Positions 27,893 to 37,500 of a stretch of 64,000 nt of DNA are shown one piece after another. How positions within the stretch are numbered: position 1 is the first letter of the stretch; each line of letters opens with the position of its first letter. The DNA comes from Candidatus Dormiibacterota bacterium (GTDB lineage Bacteria > Vulcanimicrobiota > Vulcanimicrobiia > Vulcanimicrobiales > Vulcanimicrobiaceae). The translations under genes were made by a program, and so were the position numbers. A model generated the notes under the pieces. It made no database searches and was not told the origin of the DNA. It saw only the letters and a program-made list of their open reading frames with translations. The stretch covers positions 1 to 64,000 of the forward strand of contig DATKQG010000053.1 of NCBI GenBank assembly GCA_035532835.1, written 5' to 3'.

Positions 27893-30523
27893 ATGATAAG
27901 ACCGGTGCGGCAGGACGGAACGATCGAAACCGGTGGTGCCTTCGTCCCGATCCTCCGACCACGCGTACTCGAACGAATGGGCTCCGCTGCTATGCAGCGG
28001 GTGGTCTTGCTTGTCGCGCCCGCGGGCTACGGCAAGAGCGTCGCGCTTCGGCAGTATCTCGAATCGACCAGTGAGCCGCACGTTCGATACGACGTCCGGG
28101 CCGAAAACGCGGGGCTGCTCGGGTTTTTACGCGGATTCGCGGACGCGCTGAGCGAGCTCGCTCCGCAGGCACGCACGACGCTCGCCGGGGCCTACGAGCG
28201 CAATGCGGCGACGGCATCTCCGGGCGCCGATCTGGCGCTCTGGATGGACTCGCATCTCCAATCCTTTCGCGGCGTCATTGCGATCGACGATCTCCATTTC
28301 GCGCAGGAAGAACGCGAGGTGACGCGCTGCCTTGCCGCGCTCATCGAGCGGACCAAAGGCCGCGTGCAGTGGATCGTAGCGTCGCGCTCGACCCTGGGTT
28401 TGCCGATCGGTACGTGGCTGGCCTACGGTGAGAGCGATCTCGCCGTCGACGAGCACGACCTGCGTTTTTCCGTCGAAGAAGCTCGGGAAGCAGCTCGTTC
28501 GTTTCGGCTGAGCGTTCGCGACGAGGAGCTTCACGAATTGCTTTCGTTGACCGGCGGATGGGCCACGGCGATGAGTTTTGCGTTGCGGAGTTCTACGCGT
28601 TCGGTCGATCTGCGCAGCGTCGCGGCGTCGACGCGAGAGATGACCTATCGGTATCTCGCCGAGCAGGTCTACCGCGGGTTAGGAGAGCTGACGCGCGCGC
28701 TGCTCGAGAGCGCGGCGCTGCTCGATCACATCGATCTCGACGTTTTGGTTGCGGCGGGCTTCGATACGGCTCTCTCGCTGATCGAGAGCCTCTTGCAACG
28801 CGTCGCGTTTATCTACGACGAAGGTAACGGCCGTTACACCTGTCACGATCTCTTTAGAGAGTTCGTCACGCACCAGTTCGCATTACGCGGCGCCGACGCC
28901 GTTTCTGCAGAGCGGCGGCGACTGGGCGTCGTCCTTCAAACGATGTCGCGATTGCCTTCGGCATTGAGGCTGTTCGCCGATGCCGGGGCGAAGGACGAAA
29001 TCGAAGCCCTCTTGCAAGAGCACGGATTCGATCTGCTCGCGAAGGGACACGCGGATGTCGTCGGCGCCGCGCTGGACGTCGTCGAACGGACGGCGATCTC
29101 TCCGCTCGCGCTTGCGCTACGCGGCTTGGTCGACGTCAACGCCGGCCGTTACGAAGACGGCGAACGCCGCGTTATTCGCGCGATCGAGTCGATCGGCGAT
29201 CCGAACATCGAAGCCCTGCTACGCCTGCGGTTGTCGATTCTCTATATCAATCGCCAGCAAGATATCGGATCGCTGCTGGACGCCATCATCGCCGATCCGC
29301 AAGCCCCGCGCTCCGCGCAATTGGAAGCGCACGCGCTGTTGGCCGTCGACTGCGTGCGAAAGGGGGCGCTGCACCAGGCGCAGCGGCACATGGACGAGGT
29401 GGAGACGTCCCTGGCGCGGATCGAAAGCGGAGAGCTGTTGGCGAAGCTGCTCCAGCGCATCGGCCTTGCGCGGTTCGAATTGAACCAGCCGGATGCCGCC
29501 AAAGCGCTGTTCACGCGTTCGGCCGAAGTCGCAAGCGAGAACGCGCTTTGGAGCCTCCTCGCGCGTTCGAACAGCGCGCTCTCCAACCTCGCACTGATGT
29601 CGGAGAACGACATTCCCGCCTCGGAGCTGTTCGCACAGCGCGCCGCCTTTGCCGCATCGAAAGCGGGCGATCATTTCGATTTGCAGACGTCGCTACTTCA
29701 ACTGCTCACCATCGAAACCAAACGGGGGAATGCAGATCGAGTCAGCGCGATCGAACGGGAACTCGGGCAGTTGCCCTCGGGCGATCGTACGCAAGGAGTA
29801 TTTTTGGCCGCGAGCCAAGGCCACCGCGCGGCGTGGGCGGGGCGTCTGAGCGAGGCGCGACGATTGTTCGGCAGCGTCGTTCAGCGCCAACCACATCCAT
29901 TCGATCGCGCGGTGACGCAATCGATTTATGCGCTGTGCTTGGCGCTGGACGACTTGCGAGTCGACGCGCGAACCGCCGCGGCGCAAGTGCTCGCGATGGT
30001 CGATGAGGGCGACGTGCGTCCCGACGGCGTCGGAGCGCTCTACTTCGAGGCGGCGGTACTCTTCTGCGCGCTGGTCGAAGTGGTGAGCGAGCGCCACACC
30101 GCCGCCGTCAAAATTCTCAAACGCCCCGCAGTTTCGTCGCATGCCGCGATGGCTCAAATGCGCTCGTGCGTGGAAGAAGTGCTGCGCATCTCGCGCAGCC
30201 CGCAATACAGCGCGCCCGGATTCGAAGGCCAGCTCGAAGCGATTCGAGACTTTGGCTTGGGCGGCTACGCGCGCTTTATCGTCATGGCTGCGGCAGCCGT
30301 CGAGGCTCGCCATTCTAGCGGTACCGCAGACGTGCGCCTCACCCCGTCCGAGGCGCGGATTCTGCGCGATCTCGCGCAGGGGCTCACGCCCAAGGACATC
30401 GCTTCGGAGATGGGACGGAGCGTATTCACCGTCCAGACCCACATCCAGAACGTCATCGACAAACTCGGCTGCCACGGGCGGGTCGAGGCGATCGCCGTCG
30501 CGCGCCGGATGGGCTTTCTGTAA
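27893..30523 (+). CDS. MalT-type ATP-dependent LuxR family regulator
   Basis: An 876-residue STAND ATPase regulator. Walker A is APAGYGKS at about 42-49. It is followed by a Walker B-like GVIAIDDLHFAQ (about 120), a winged-helix region and a long stretch of helical TPR-like repeats (about 340-790). The C-terminal 60 residues are a LuxR helix-turn-helix (LTPSEARILRDLAQGL, MGRSVFTVQTHIQNVIDKL). MalT-type proteins bind ATP and an inducer and then oligomerise on DNA. The ATG at 27893 is chosen because of the AGGA before it; an earlier ATG lies inside the ABM-like gene. With the BTAD-type protein upstream, two giant regulators stand within 7 kb. Confidence 0.9.
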   Translation: MIRPVRQDGTIETGGAFVPILRPRVLERMGSAAMQRVVLLVAPAGYGKSVALRQYLESTSEPHVRYDVRAENAGLLGFLRGFADALSELAPQARTTLAGAYERNAATASPGADLALWMDSHLQSFRGVIAIDDLHFAQEEREVTRCLAALIERTKGRVQWIVASRSTLGLPIGTWLAYGESDLAVDEHDLRFSVEEAREAARSFRLSVRDEELHELLSLTGGWATAMSFALRSSTRSVDLRSVAASTREMTYRYLAEQVYRGLGELTRALLESAALLDHIDLDVLVAAGFDTALSLIESLLQRVAFIYDEGNGRYTCHDLFREFVTHQFALRGADAVSAERRRLGVVLQTMSRLPSALRLFADAGAKDEIEALLQEHGFDLLAKGHADVVGAALDVVERTAISPLALALRGLVDVNAGRYEDGERRVIRAIESIGDPNIEALLRLRLSILYINRQQDIGSLLDAIIADPQAPRSAQLEAHALLAVDCVRKGALHQAQRHMDEVETSLARIESGELLAKLLQRIGLARFELNQPDAAKALFTRSAEVASENALWSLLARSNSALSNLALMSENDIPASELFAQRAAFAASKAGDHFDLQTSLLQLLTIETKRGNADRVSAIERELGQLPSGDRTQGVFLAASQGHRAAWAGRLSEARRLFGSVVQRQPHPFDRAVTQSIYALCLALDDLRVDARTAAAQVLAMVDEGDVRPDGVGALYFEAAVLFCALVEVVSERHTAAVKILKRPAVSSHAAMAQMRSCVEEVLRISRSPQYSAPGFEGQLEAIRDFGLGGYARFIVMAAAAVEARHSSGTADVRLTPSEARILRDLAQGLTPKDIASEMGRSVFTVQTHIQNVIDKLGCHGRVEAIAVARRMGFL

Positions 30524-30749
30524 ACCCGGCTCCAAAACGATTCTACTGAAAGTTCATTAGAGACAGCCCATCCTCGAGACGCTATCGTGAACGAAGGTTC
30601 CAACGCGCTTGCTAAGGATGACTGTGATGCTTTCTATACTCCACGCCTGCCTGGCTGATTTCAGCCTCGTGGTGTCGATCACTCACCACCTCATCCATAT
30701 CATCCCCTTGGATTCTCCCATCACTCCGGTCGGTTAGGCGGATTTTCTC
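30524..30749 (+). promoter_or_regulatory. Intergenic region before HD-GYP gene, with hairpins and a -10-like box
   Basis: The 226 bases hold TATACT (30635-30640) as a possible -10 without a good -35 at normal distance, then two hairpins: GGCTGATTTCAGCC and GTGGTG-N9-CACCAC, between about 30650 and 30692. If transcription starts near 30647, the leader of about 100 bases would be structured. It does not match the c-di-GMP riboswitch sequences I know. Confidence 0.3.
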
Positions 30750-31739
30750 GTGCCTGTAATTCGTACGTTGGCCGCCTTAGGCGCTGCCTTGGGACGCGAG
30801 GTCCCCGCCCTGGCGGAGCGCGCTACGGCGCATCTCACGCCCAAAGCCGTCTACTCGGAGCCCTCGATCGAGGTCTCGGTGGAGACGCTGCTCGACCGCC
30901 TCTGCCTTTCGCTGACGCTGGCCAAGCCTGTCGGGCTTCTTGGGTGGGCCGAGCGTGAGACGGAGCGGCTCGGACGCGGAACGGTCATGGAGATGCTTTC
31001 GGCGGCCACCTTCGTGCTCGTCGAGGCGGGTTCGCAAACCGACGTCGATCGCCGGCGCTTCTTGGCGTTCCTCGATGTCCTGGCTCAGGAAGTCGAACGC
31101 GCGACCCTAGGATCCGGCGAGGACGAAGAGGCCGCATCGCCAGCCGAAGCGCAGGCCATGGCGGCGCTGCTCGCGATGTTGGCCGAACGCGACTACGTGA
31201 CGTGTTGCCACTCCAAGGCGACCGCCGAGTGGGCGAAACGGCTCTCGACGGCGATGGGCCTTGCGAAGGAGTCGGTGGATTTCATCGCGCTCTGCGGGCT
31301 CTTGCACGACATCGGAAAGGTTGCGACGCCCGACGAAATCCTCTGTAAAACCGGGCCGCTCACGAGCGAAGAGTGGGAGATCATGCGCGAGCATTCCGCT
31401 GCGGGCCAGCGGATCCTGAGCCAAATCCCCTCGCTGCAACGCTGCTCCGTGGTGGTTCGCGCGCATCACGAGCGATACGACGGGGCTGGATACCCCGACG
31501 GTCTCTCGGGTATGAGCATTCCGCTCGAATCCCGGGTGGTCGCGGTTGCCGATGCATTTCACGCGATGATCAGCGAGCGCCCGTATCGCCAGCCGATCTC
31601 GCCTCGGCAAGCACTACAGGTGCTCTCCGAAGGACGCGGCTCGCAATGGGACCCCGAAGTTGTCGATGCGATGCTTGCAATGTTCAATCGCCGTGCGGCC
31701 GTCGTGCCGCATACGGACTCGCAGATTTCCTCCGCATAG
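30750..31739 (+). CDS. HD-GYP domain protein (cyclic-di-GMP phosphodiesterase type)
   Basis: A 329-residue soluble protein. The N-terminal 130 residues are helical and unassigned. The HD-GYP domain (about 145-315) has LLHDIGK as the HD pair, HSAAGQRILSQI, HHERYDGAGYPDGL as the GYP signature, and VVAVADAFHAM. With all metal and GYP residues present it should hydrolyse c-di-GMP to GMP. It has no receiver domain, so control would come through the N-terminal domain. It starts with GTG with only a weak AGGCGG upstream. The terminator behind it shows a single-gene transcript. Confidence 0.9.
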   Translation: MPVIRTLAALGAALGREVPALAERATAHLTPKAVYSEPSIEVSVETLLDRLCLSLTLAKPVGLLGWAERETERLGRGTVMEMLSAATFVLVEAGSQTDVDRRRFLAFLDVLAQEVERATLGSGEDEEAASPAEAQAMAALLAMLAERDYVTCCHSKATAEWAKRLSTAMGLAKESVDFIALCGLLHDIGKVATPDEILCKTGPLTSEEWEIMREHSAAGQRILSQIPSLQRCSVVVRAHHERYDGAGYPDGLSGMSIPLESRVVAVADAFHAMISERPYRQPISPRQALQVLSEGRGSQWDPEVVDAMLAMFNRRAAVVPHTDSQISSA

Positions 31740-31786
31740 CAAACGTCCTTATGCGGAGGGAAGGCCCTCGTATCGGGTGGTGGGCA

Positions 31787-31820
31787 AGGGGCGCCGAAAT
31801 TGCGGCGCCCCTCTAATTTT
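31787..31820 (+). terminator. Intrinsic terminator after HD-GYP gene
   Basis: A 10-bp perfect stem AGGGGCGCCG / CGGCGCCCCT with loop AAATTG (31787-31812) is followed by CTAATTTT. A second hairpin, TCCGCATA/TATGCGGA (31731-31757), overlaps the stop codon upstream. The shared operator element begins 5 bases later. Confidence 0.85.
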
Positions 31821-31824
31821 ATCG

Positions 31825-31857
31825 TGCCACACAGTTGGCATCCGGCCGTCCTACGCT
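31825..31857 (+). promoter_or_regulatory. Shared operator/promoter element, copy 2
   Basis: TGCCA-N6-TGGCA (31825-31840), then 11 bases, then TACGCT (31852-31857), exactly as at 22926-22958. The -10-like box ends 6 bases before the ATG at 31864, so transcription would begin at or next to the A of ATG and the mRNA would be leaderless. No ribosome-binding site is present. Confidence 0.55.
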
Positions 31858-31863
31858 GGTTTC

Positions 31864-32319
31864 ATGAATGGATATGTCATCGGGGCGGGAGCGCTGCTCC
31901 GCACCGAACCCAGGTCCGGCATCGCGGCGGCCGCGCTCCACGCGCAAACCGATCCGGGCATTGCCGCGGGCGTCAAGGCCGCCATCGTCGATTTCGAAGC
32001 GTCTTCGAGTGAGGAGCTCTCGCAGGTGCTCATCGTGGCCGCGGGATGGAGCGCCCGCCGGTTCGAATCCGAGGTGACGCTCCCGCTGCTGAACTATGGC
32101 GAGTGCTCGCTCCTCGACGTCCTGGCCCTCCTGGCCAAAGCCACGGGATCCAGCGACGTCCACATCTTCGCCCGATGGCTGCCCGACGAGGAGCTGGTGG
32201 CCGCGCTCGCTCGCTGCGGAGTCGAAGTCGTGGCGCATCCGCTGGAGGCGATTGCCCAGGCGGCGCTGATTTCCGGCGCCTCTTACACCCGGTGGCCGCA
32301 AGTAGTTCGGGCCGCTTAG
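31864..32319 (+). CDS. Unknown protein under the shared element
   Basis: A 151-residue soluble, acidic, Ala/Leu-rich protein that I do not recognise. It has no signal peptide or membrane helix. Regions such as QVLIVAAGWSARRFESEVTLP, SDVHIFARWLPDEELVAAL and VEVVAHPLEAIAQAAL look like alternating strands and helices, suggesting a small Rossmann-like or receiver-like fold, but no motif confirms it. The start at 31864 lies 6 bases after a -10-like box and has no ribosome-binding site, which fits leaderless translation. It precedes the response regulator gene by 48 bases and could be linked to that system. Confidence 0.6.
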   Translation: MNGYVIGAGALLRTEPRSGIAAAALHAQTDPGIAAGVKAAIVDFEASSSEELSQVLIVAAGWSARRFESEVTLPLLNYGECSLLDVLALLAKATGSSDVHIFARWLPDEELVAALARCGVEVVAHPLEAIAQAALISGASYTRWPQVVRAA

Positions 32320-32367
32320 GCCGGAATTCAGGCATCTCCAAGGGGCAAAGGGCACGATCAGCCGTAC

Positions 32368-33060
32368 ATGATCACTATGACGAACGCCCGAATCGCGGTT
32401 ATCGATGACGACCGCATGGTCCGCGAAATGCTCGAGCTAGGCCTCTCACGCGAAGGTTACGAAGTGCGAACCGCCGCCGACGGACAGGCGGCGCTTGAGC
32501 TGGTCCGACGATTTGACCCGGAATTGATCGTTCTGGACATCATGATGCCCAAGATCGACGGCCTCACGCTTATTCCGATGCTGCGCGAACTGACGCAAGC
32601 GCCGATTCTCATGCTCACGGCAAAGGGCGGAACCGAGGACAAGGTCGTTAGTTTGAGTTCGGGCGCCGACGATTACCTCGTCAAGCCGTTCGTCTTCGAA
32701 GAACTGATCGCACGATTGCAAGCGAAGCTGCGCCGGCCGCAATTGATTGAGGAGAGCATTCTTCGCTGGCGAGACATCTCGATTAACTGCGACACGCGCG
32801 AAGCGTGGCGCGGCCGCGACGCATTGGATTTTACGCAGCGCGAATTCGATCTGTTAACGGTGTTCATGCGCGAACCGCGACGCGTCTTTAGCAAGGATCA
32901 TTTGCTGGAATTAGTTTGGGGACACGATTTCGAGGGCGGTCCGAACATCGTCGAAACGTACATCTCGTATCTTCGCGCCAAGATCGATCGGCCTGGAGAA
33001 CCCGGCTCGTTTATTCGGACGGTCCGCGGGGTCGGATACGGCTTGTCGCAATCCGCATGA
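32368..33060 (+). CDS. OmpR family response regulator
   Basis: A 230-residue two-component response regulator. The receiver domain has the acidic pair IDDDR, the phospho-acceptor Asp in VLDIMMPKIDG (about residue 56), Thr in MLTAKG and Lys in VKPF. The DNA-binding winged helix follows (about 130-228; LDFTQREFDLLTVFMREPRRVF, YISYLRAKID, VRGVGYGL). It would be phosphorylated by the kinase encoded next, whose ATG overlaps this stop (ATGA). The ATG at 32368 or the one three codons later could be the start. Confidence 0.95.
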   Translation: MITMTNARIAVIDDDRMVREMLELGLSREGYEVRTAADGQAALELVRRFDPELIVLDIMMPKIDGLTLIPMLRELTQAPILMLTAKGGTEDKVVSLSSGADDYLVKPFVFEELIARLQAKLRRPQLIEESILRWRDISINCDTREAWRGRDALDFTQREFDLLTVFMREPRRVFSKDHLLELVWGHDFEGGPNIVETYISYLRAKIDRPGEPGSFIRTVRGVGYGLSQSA

Positions 33061-34460
33061 AGTCGTCGCTGGCGGCGCGCCTCTCGGCGCTCTATGCGAC
33101 GTTGCTTGGGATCACGGTGGTGATCGTGATCGTCGCATCCTCGATTGCGTTGGTCGTCGAGCTCACCGGATTCACGGGCGACGTCGTCATCGCTAAACAC
33201 GAGGAAGCGCGACTGATCACCGAGCAGTATCACGAGCAAGGGATGACGCTGGCGCAAGCCGCTCCCGAAATCGTGCACGCGCTCAGCGGGATCGGCTTGC
33301 GCGTGACGGTGTACGACGACCAGGGGCACTACCTCGCCGGCGATCAGACGCTGCGCCCGAAGATTCTCGATCGCGTGATATCCGGGCAATTACAGTTCGG
33401 CATTCCGCCTCCGGATCCGGAGAATGTCGGGCAGCCGTTGGAACTCGCGCGTCCGGGCATGCCGTCGCGTCCCGAGCCGTTCGCACTTACCGCGGTCGAC
33501 GGTGGTTACGTTGCGTTTTCGCCTTCGCTGCTCTTACTGCTCGTCTCGCTCGTGCCATATTGGCGCGTGGTTCTCACGATCGCGATCGTGGCTATCCTCC
33601 TCTCCTGGTTCGTGGGGCGCGTCTTCGCGGCTCAGGCATTGCGGCCGATCAACGACGTCACCGATTCGCTGCAGGCCCTAGCCGATGGAGACTTTACGCA
33701 GCGGCGTTTCGTGAGCGTCGGTGGCGATGAAATCGGAACGTTGACCGCCGCATACAACGATGCTGCCGCCAGCGTTGCGAGCGCAATGGACGACCGCCGG
33801 CAGACCGAGGCGCGCATGCGACAGTTCGTCGCCGACGCCGGCCACGAGTTACGAACGCCCCTCACCGTGATCGGTGGCTACATCGACGTCTTGCGCCGCG
33901 GTGCGATCGAAGAACCCACCATCGCGCGCCAAATTCTCGGCACGATGGGCCTCGAAAAAGAACACATGCGCGGCTTGATCGACCGGTTGATGCGCCTGGC
34001 CCGCCTCGATTCGGAGACACCGCCGGGTAAGGAAACGATCGATATCGCGGAGCTGCTGCGCAGCCAATGCGAAGCCGCTCGACGTCTGGACGAAGCGCGA
34101 CAGGTCGACTACAGCGTGGAAGGCGTTAGCACGCTGGAGGGCGACCGCGGAGAAATCGGGGAGGCGCTCTGGAACGTCGTTGAAAACGCGCTCAAATACG
34201 CTCCGGAAGCGCCGGTGCACCTGCGCGCCGTCGGCGCAGACGGTCACGTCGAGTTAACGATTCGGGATGAAGGCCCGGGCATGGCGGAGTCCGAGCGACT
34301 ACACGCCTTCGAACGCTTTTATCGCGGCGATCAACGCGGCGAAATCGCCGGTAGCGGGCTGGGCTTGGCCATCGCGAAGCGGGCCGTAGAGCGGGCCGGC
34401 GGAAGCATCAGCCTCGACAGCGCGCCGGGACAGGGCACGACGGTGAAGATCCTTCTGTGA
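33057..34460 (+). CDS. Sensor histidine kinase of the OmpR-partner type
   Basis: A 467-residue inner-membrane sensor kinase. One helix at about 9-36 and another at about 155-200 bracket a periplasmic sensor domain of about 120 residues. A HAMP linker follows (AAQALRPINDVTDSLQALADGD), then the dimerisation box with the phospho-acceptor His in DAGHELRTPLTVI (about 264), and the ATPase domain with NVVENALKYA, DEGPGM, FERFYRGD and GSGLGLAIAKRAV. It starts by a 4-base overlap with the regulator gene. The signal is not evident; a TonB receptor gene lies 65 bases downstream and may be a target. Confidence 0.95.
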   Translation: MKSSLAARLSALYATLLGITVVIVIVASSIALVVELTGFTGDVVIAKHEEARLITEQYHEQGMTLAQAAPEIVHALSGIGLRVTVYDDQGHYLAGDQTLRPKILDRVISGQLQFGIPPPDPENVGQPLELARPGMPSRPEPFALTAVDGGYVAFSPSLLLLLVSLVPYWRVVLTIAIVAILLSWFVGRVFAAQALRPINDVTDSLQALADGDFTQRRFVSVGGDEIGTLTAAYNDAAASVASAMDDRRQTEARMRQFVADAGHELRTPLTVIGGYIDVLRRGAIEEPTIARQILGTMGLEKEHMRGLIDRLMRLARLDSETPPGKETIDIAELLRSQCEAARRLDEARQVDYSVEGVSTLEGDRGEIGEALWNVVENALKYAPEAPVHLRAVGADGHVELTIRDEGPGMAESERLHAFERFYRGDQRGEIAGSGLGLAIAKRAVERAGGSISLDSAPGQGTTVKILL

Positions 34461-34525
34461 GGACGCGAGCCGCTCGGTAATTCCTCATGCTGGGCTCAGG
34501 CCGGCACGGCACAATCGGTGCGACG

Positions 34526-37500
34526 ATGATCGACCGCATGACTGCCGCCGTTCTTGCACTCATACTGCTCGCGTGCTCCCTCTGCGCTCCGGCCTCTGCC
34601 CAGAGCGACTCGGGCCAGATTCGCATCGTCGTGGACGACGGCGCAACGAAGCAGCCCCTCGAGCTGGCTCGCGTGTTGCTCGACGGCCCGGTCATTACCA
34701 GCGAAGTCACCGGCAAGAACGGCCAAGTCCGGTTCACGGAGGTGCCGGACGGCATCTACCGCGCGCGCATCTTCAAAAGCGGATATCAACCGGTCACCTC
34801 CGAGAACTTCGAGGTGGTCAACGGCCGCTCGGTGATGGTCACGGTACTGCTGGCCGGGCAGACGCAGCTACACGTGATCGGGACGGTGACCGCTCGCTCG
34901 AGCGCTTCGGTCTCAACCGATGCAATCACCGGCGATTCCGCGCAGCGCAAGCTCTCGAGCGATCTCGCCGACGCGCTCAATAAACTCTCCGGCGTGAGCG
35001 TGAGTACGTCGAGCGACGACAGCGATGCGACGCAGACGATATCGCTGGAGGGGCAAGACCCCAGCCAAACGCAACTCACGCTCGACGGCATCCCGCTCAA
35101 CGCCCCCGGAAGCGCGGGCAATCTGGGCGCCTTCGCAACCGACCTCTTCGGCGCGGCGTCGGTGCGGAGCGGCCCGCAACTCGGCGGCCTTGCGGGCGGC
35201 GTGAATTTTTCGACGTTGCAGCCGACGCTGAGCTGGCTCTCGCAAGGCTCGCTTTCGACCGGCAGTAATGGACGGTACAACTATTCCGTTGCGGAGAGCG
35301 GCTCGCTCGGAAATTTGGGGATCGCGCTGCAGAGCGTGAGCCGGCTGAATACCGGTCTGGTGGACGGCCAGCTCTATCAGGATGCCAGCGGTTTGGACTA
35401 CGTTCATAACGGCGATAGCACCATCGCGGGCAACCTGGTCCGGCTACGCTATCAGGCGGGTGAGGCGCAAACCATTACGGGGACGTTCTTGAATTCGACC
35501 CGTGCGACCGATCTAGTCTGCTTGCGCGTCTCCGGGTCGCTGCCGTGCGGATACGGGCCCGGTAATACCGCCGGCGCGAGCACCCAGCTCTACTCGGTGA
35601 ACGACGATGCGCTGATCGGCGCGACGAGCGTCTCGGCCTCGCTCTTTTCGAACGACTTCAAGACCGATCGCGATCTGCTTGCGCGATACGTCAACGGCGT
35701 TGCGTCGCCGACGGGATTCTCCATCGACGCGAGATCGACGGGGTACGCGCTCAACGCTACGCTTCCGGCAAAGGCGCGTCACACGATCTCGATCCAAGCT
35801 TACGGCACGTCGAGCACGAATCAAACCACGCCGCTCGTTCCACAGGCCGCGGCGTACTACAACGGCTCGCAACGCAGCAATTTCTCCGCCGTGCAAATGA
35901 GCGATAGCATACACTCAAGCGATAAGCTCTCGCTTTCGGATTCGGTCGGCTTCAATTCCGCCGGCGGGTCGTCGGGAGTGCTCTCGAGCCTCGGGGCCGT
36001 TTGGCGCCCGAGCGGCAAGGACACGCTAGCGGCGTCCTATGCGGTCGGAGGCGTGGCGGCCTCGGGCGGGCGCGCCACCATTCTGAGCGACCCAGCCTCG
36101 TTGCGCTTCGATTGCAATGGAAACGTGGCATACGGAAACGCTCCCGGCGATCAGCCCGGCGCAAGCTCGTCGGTATCGACGCGCCTTTCGTATACGCGGG
36201 CTTTGCATGCGGGCTCGCTGTCGTTCTCGCTCTATCGTCAGATACAGCGCAATGTGGTGCTGCCGACCCAAGTGAACGGCTCCGCGCTGGAGGCGTTGGG
36301 GGTGATCTCTCCCGCGTATCTCGCCGCAGCGCAGCAACTCTACGACTCGCCGGCCGGCTGTAACGCAACCGTGCCGCTGGCGGCATCGCAGCTCTACTTC
36401 AGCACGCCGATCGGCGGCGTGGAACGCGTCTATGAAGGAGCGGCCATCAACGGTTACGTCACGTTGGGACATTTGGTCGCGCAACCGTTCTACAACGTAA
36501 CGGTGGCCAAGGCGATATCGAACGACCCACGCATCGACAATCCGTACTCGATTACGATTTCCGGAGCGCAACTGCCGAACGTTCCAATGCAACGCGCCGG
36601 CCTCGTGCTCGACTACAAAGCGCCGGGATCGATCTTGGAGTGGCTCGCCGACGCGCAATACACGGGCAAAAATAACCCCAACAATCTGCCGGCCTACACC
36701 ACGTTCGACGCGGGCGTCAGCGCGCAATTGCGGTACGGAACGCTAACGGTCGTGGCCAACAATATCGGCAACGTCTACAGCGGCATTTTTGCAAGCCCGC
36801 AGAATGCGGTTCCCTACGTGACGCTCGGCGGCGAAGCCATCGCGACGACCGCGCGGCCGCTGACGCCGCGTTCCTACACGTTCACCTATGCGGTCAAGTT
36901 TGGACCGGGCGCCCGCGGCTCGACGCAGACCGGAGCGGCCTTCCAACCGCGCGAGCGTGGAGGCTTCGGCGGGCCCGGTGGCTCGGGGCCCGGCGGCCCG
37001 GGACCCCGCGGCGGGTTCCGGCGGCTCTTTACGCCGCTTCCGAGCTCTCCGCCGAGCGATCCGTTTGCGGTGAGCACGGTGGCCTCTCCACTCTGTACCG
37101 CGGATGGCGCTAAAGCCGCGCAACATGCTTCGCAAGAATTGCGCGCCGTGGTTGCGAGTATCGAGGCCGCGAAGACGGCGCGGGGGTATCCGGCAACCTT
37201 TGCGGTTCCGGCGTTCGCCGACTTGACGCTGACGTATCACGGGCTCGGGACGACCTACGCGTTGACGATCACGCCGAAGATTGCGCCGGGGTCCGCCGGG
37301 CGTGGCCCCGGTGGAATGCGAGCCTTTGCGGGCTGTATGGCGCTCCATCTCGCGCGCGCGCAGGACGTGCAGTCGCATGGTTTGTACGCGCCCGCAAATG
37401 CGATCCCGTTCTTCGTACCGCAGCTACAGTTTATGCCGGCGGTCGGCATGTACATCGCGGTGCATCCGCCGCAGCCCGGCCAAGAGACCTTCCGCGTCTA

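Noticed and set aside
30524-30749. c-di-GMP riboswitch before the HD-GYP gene
   Set aside because: Hairpins exist but the known conserved core of either riboswitch class was not found.
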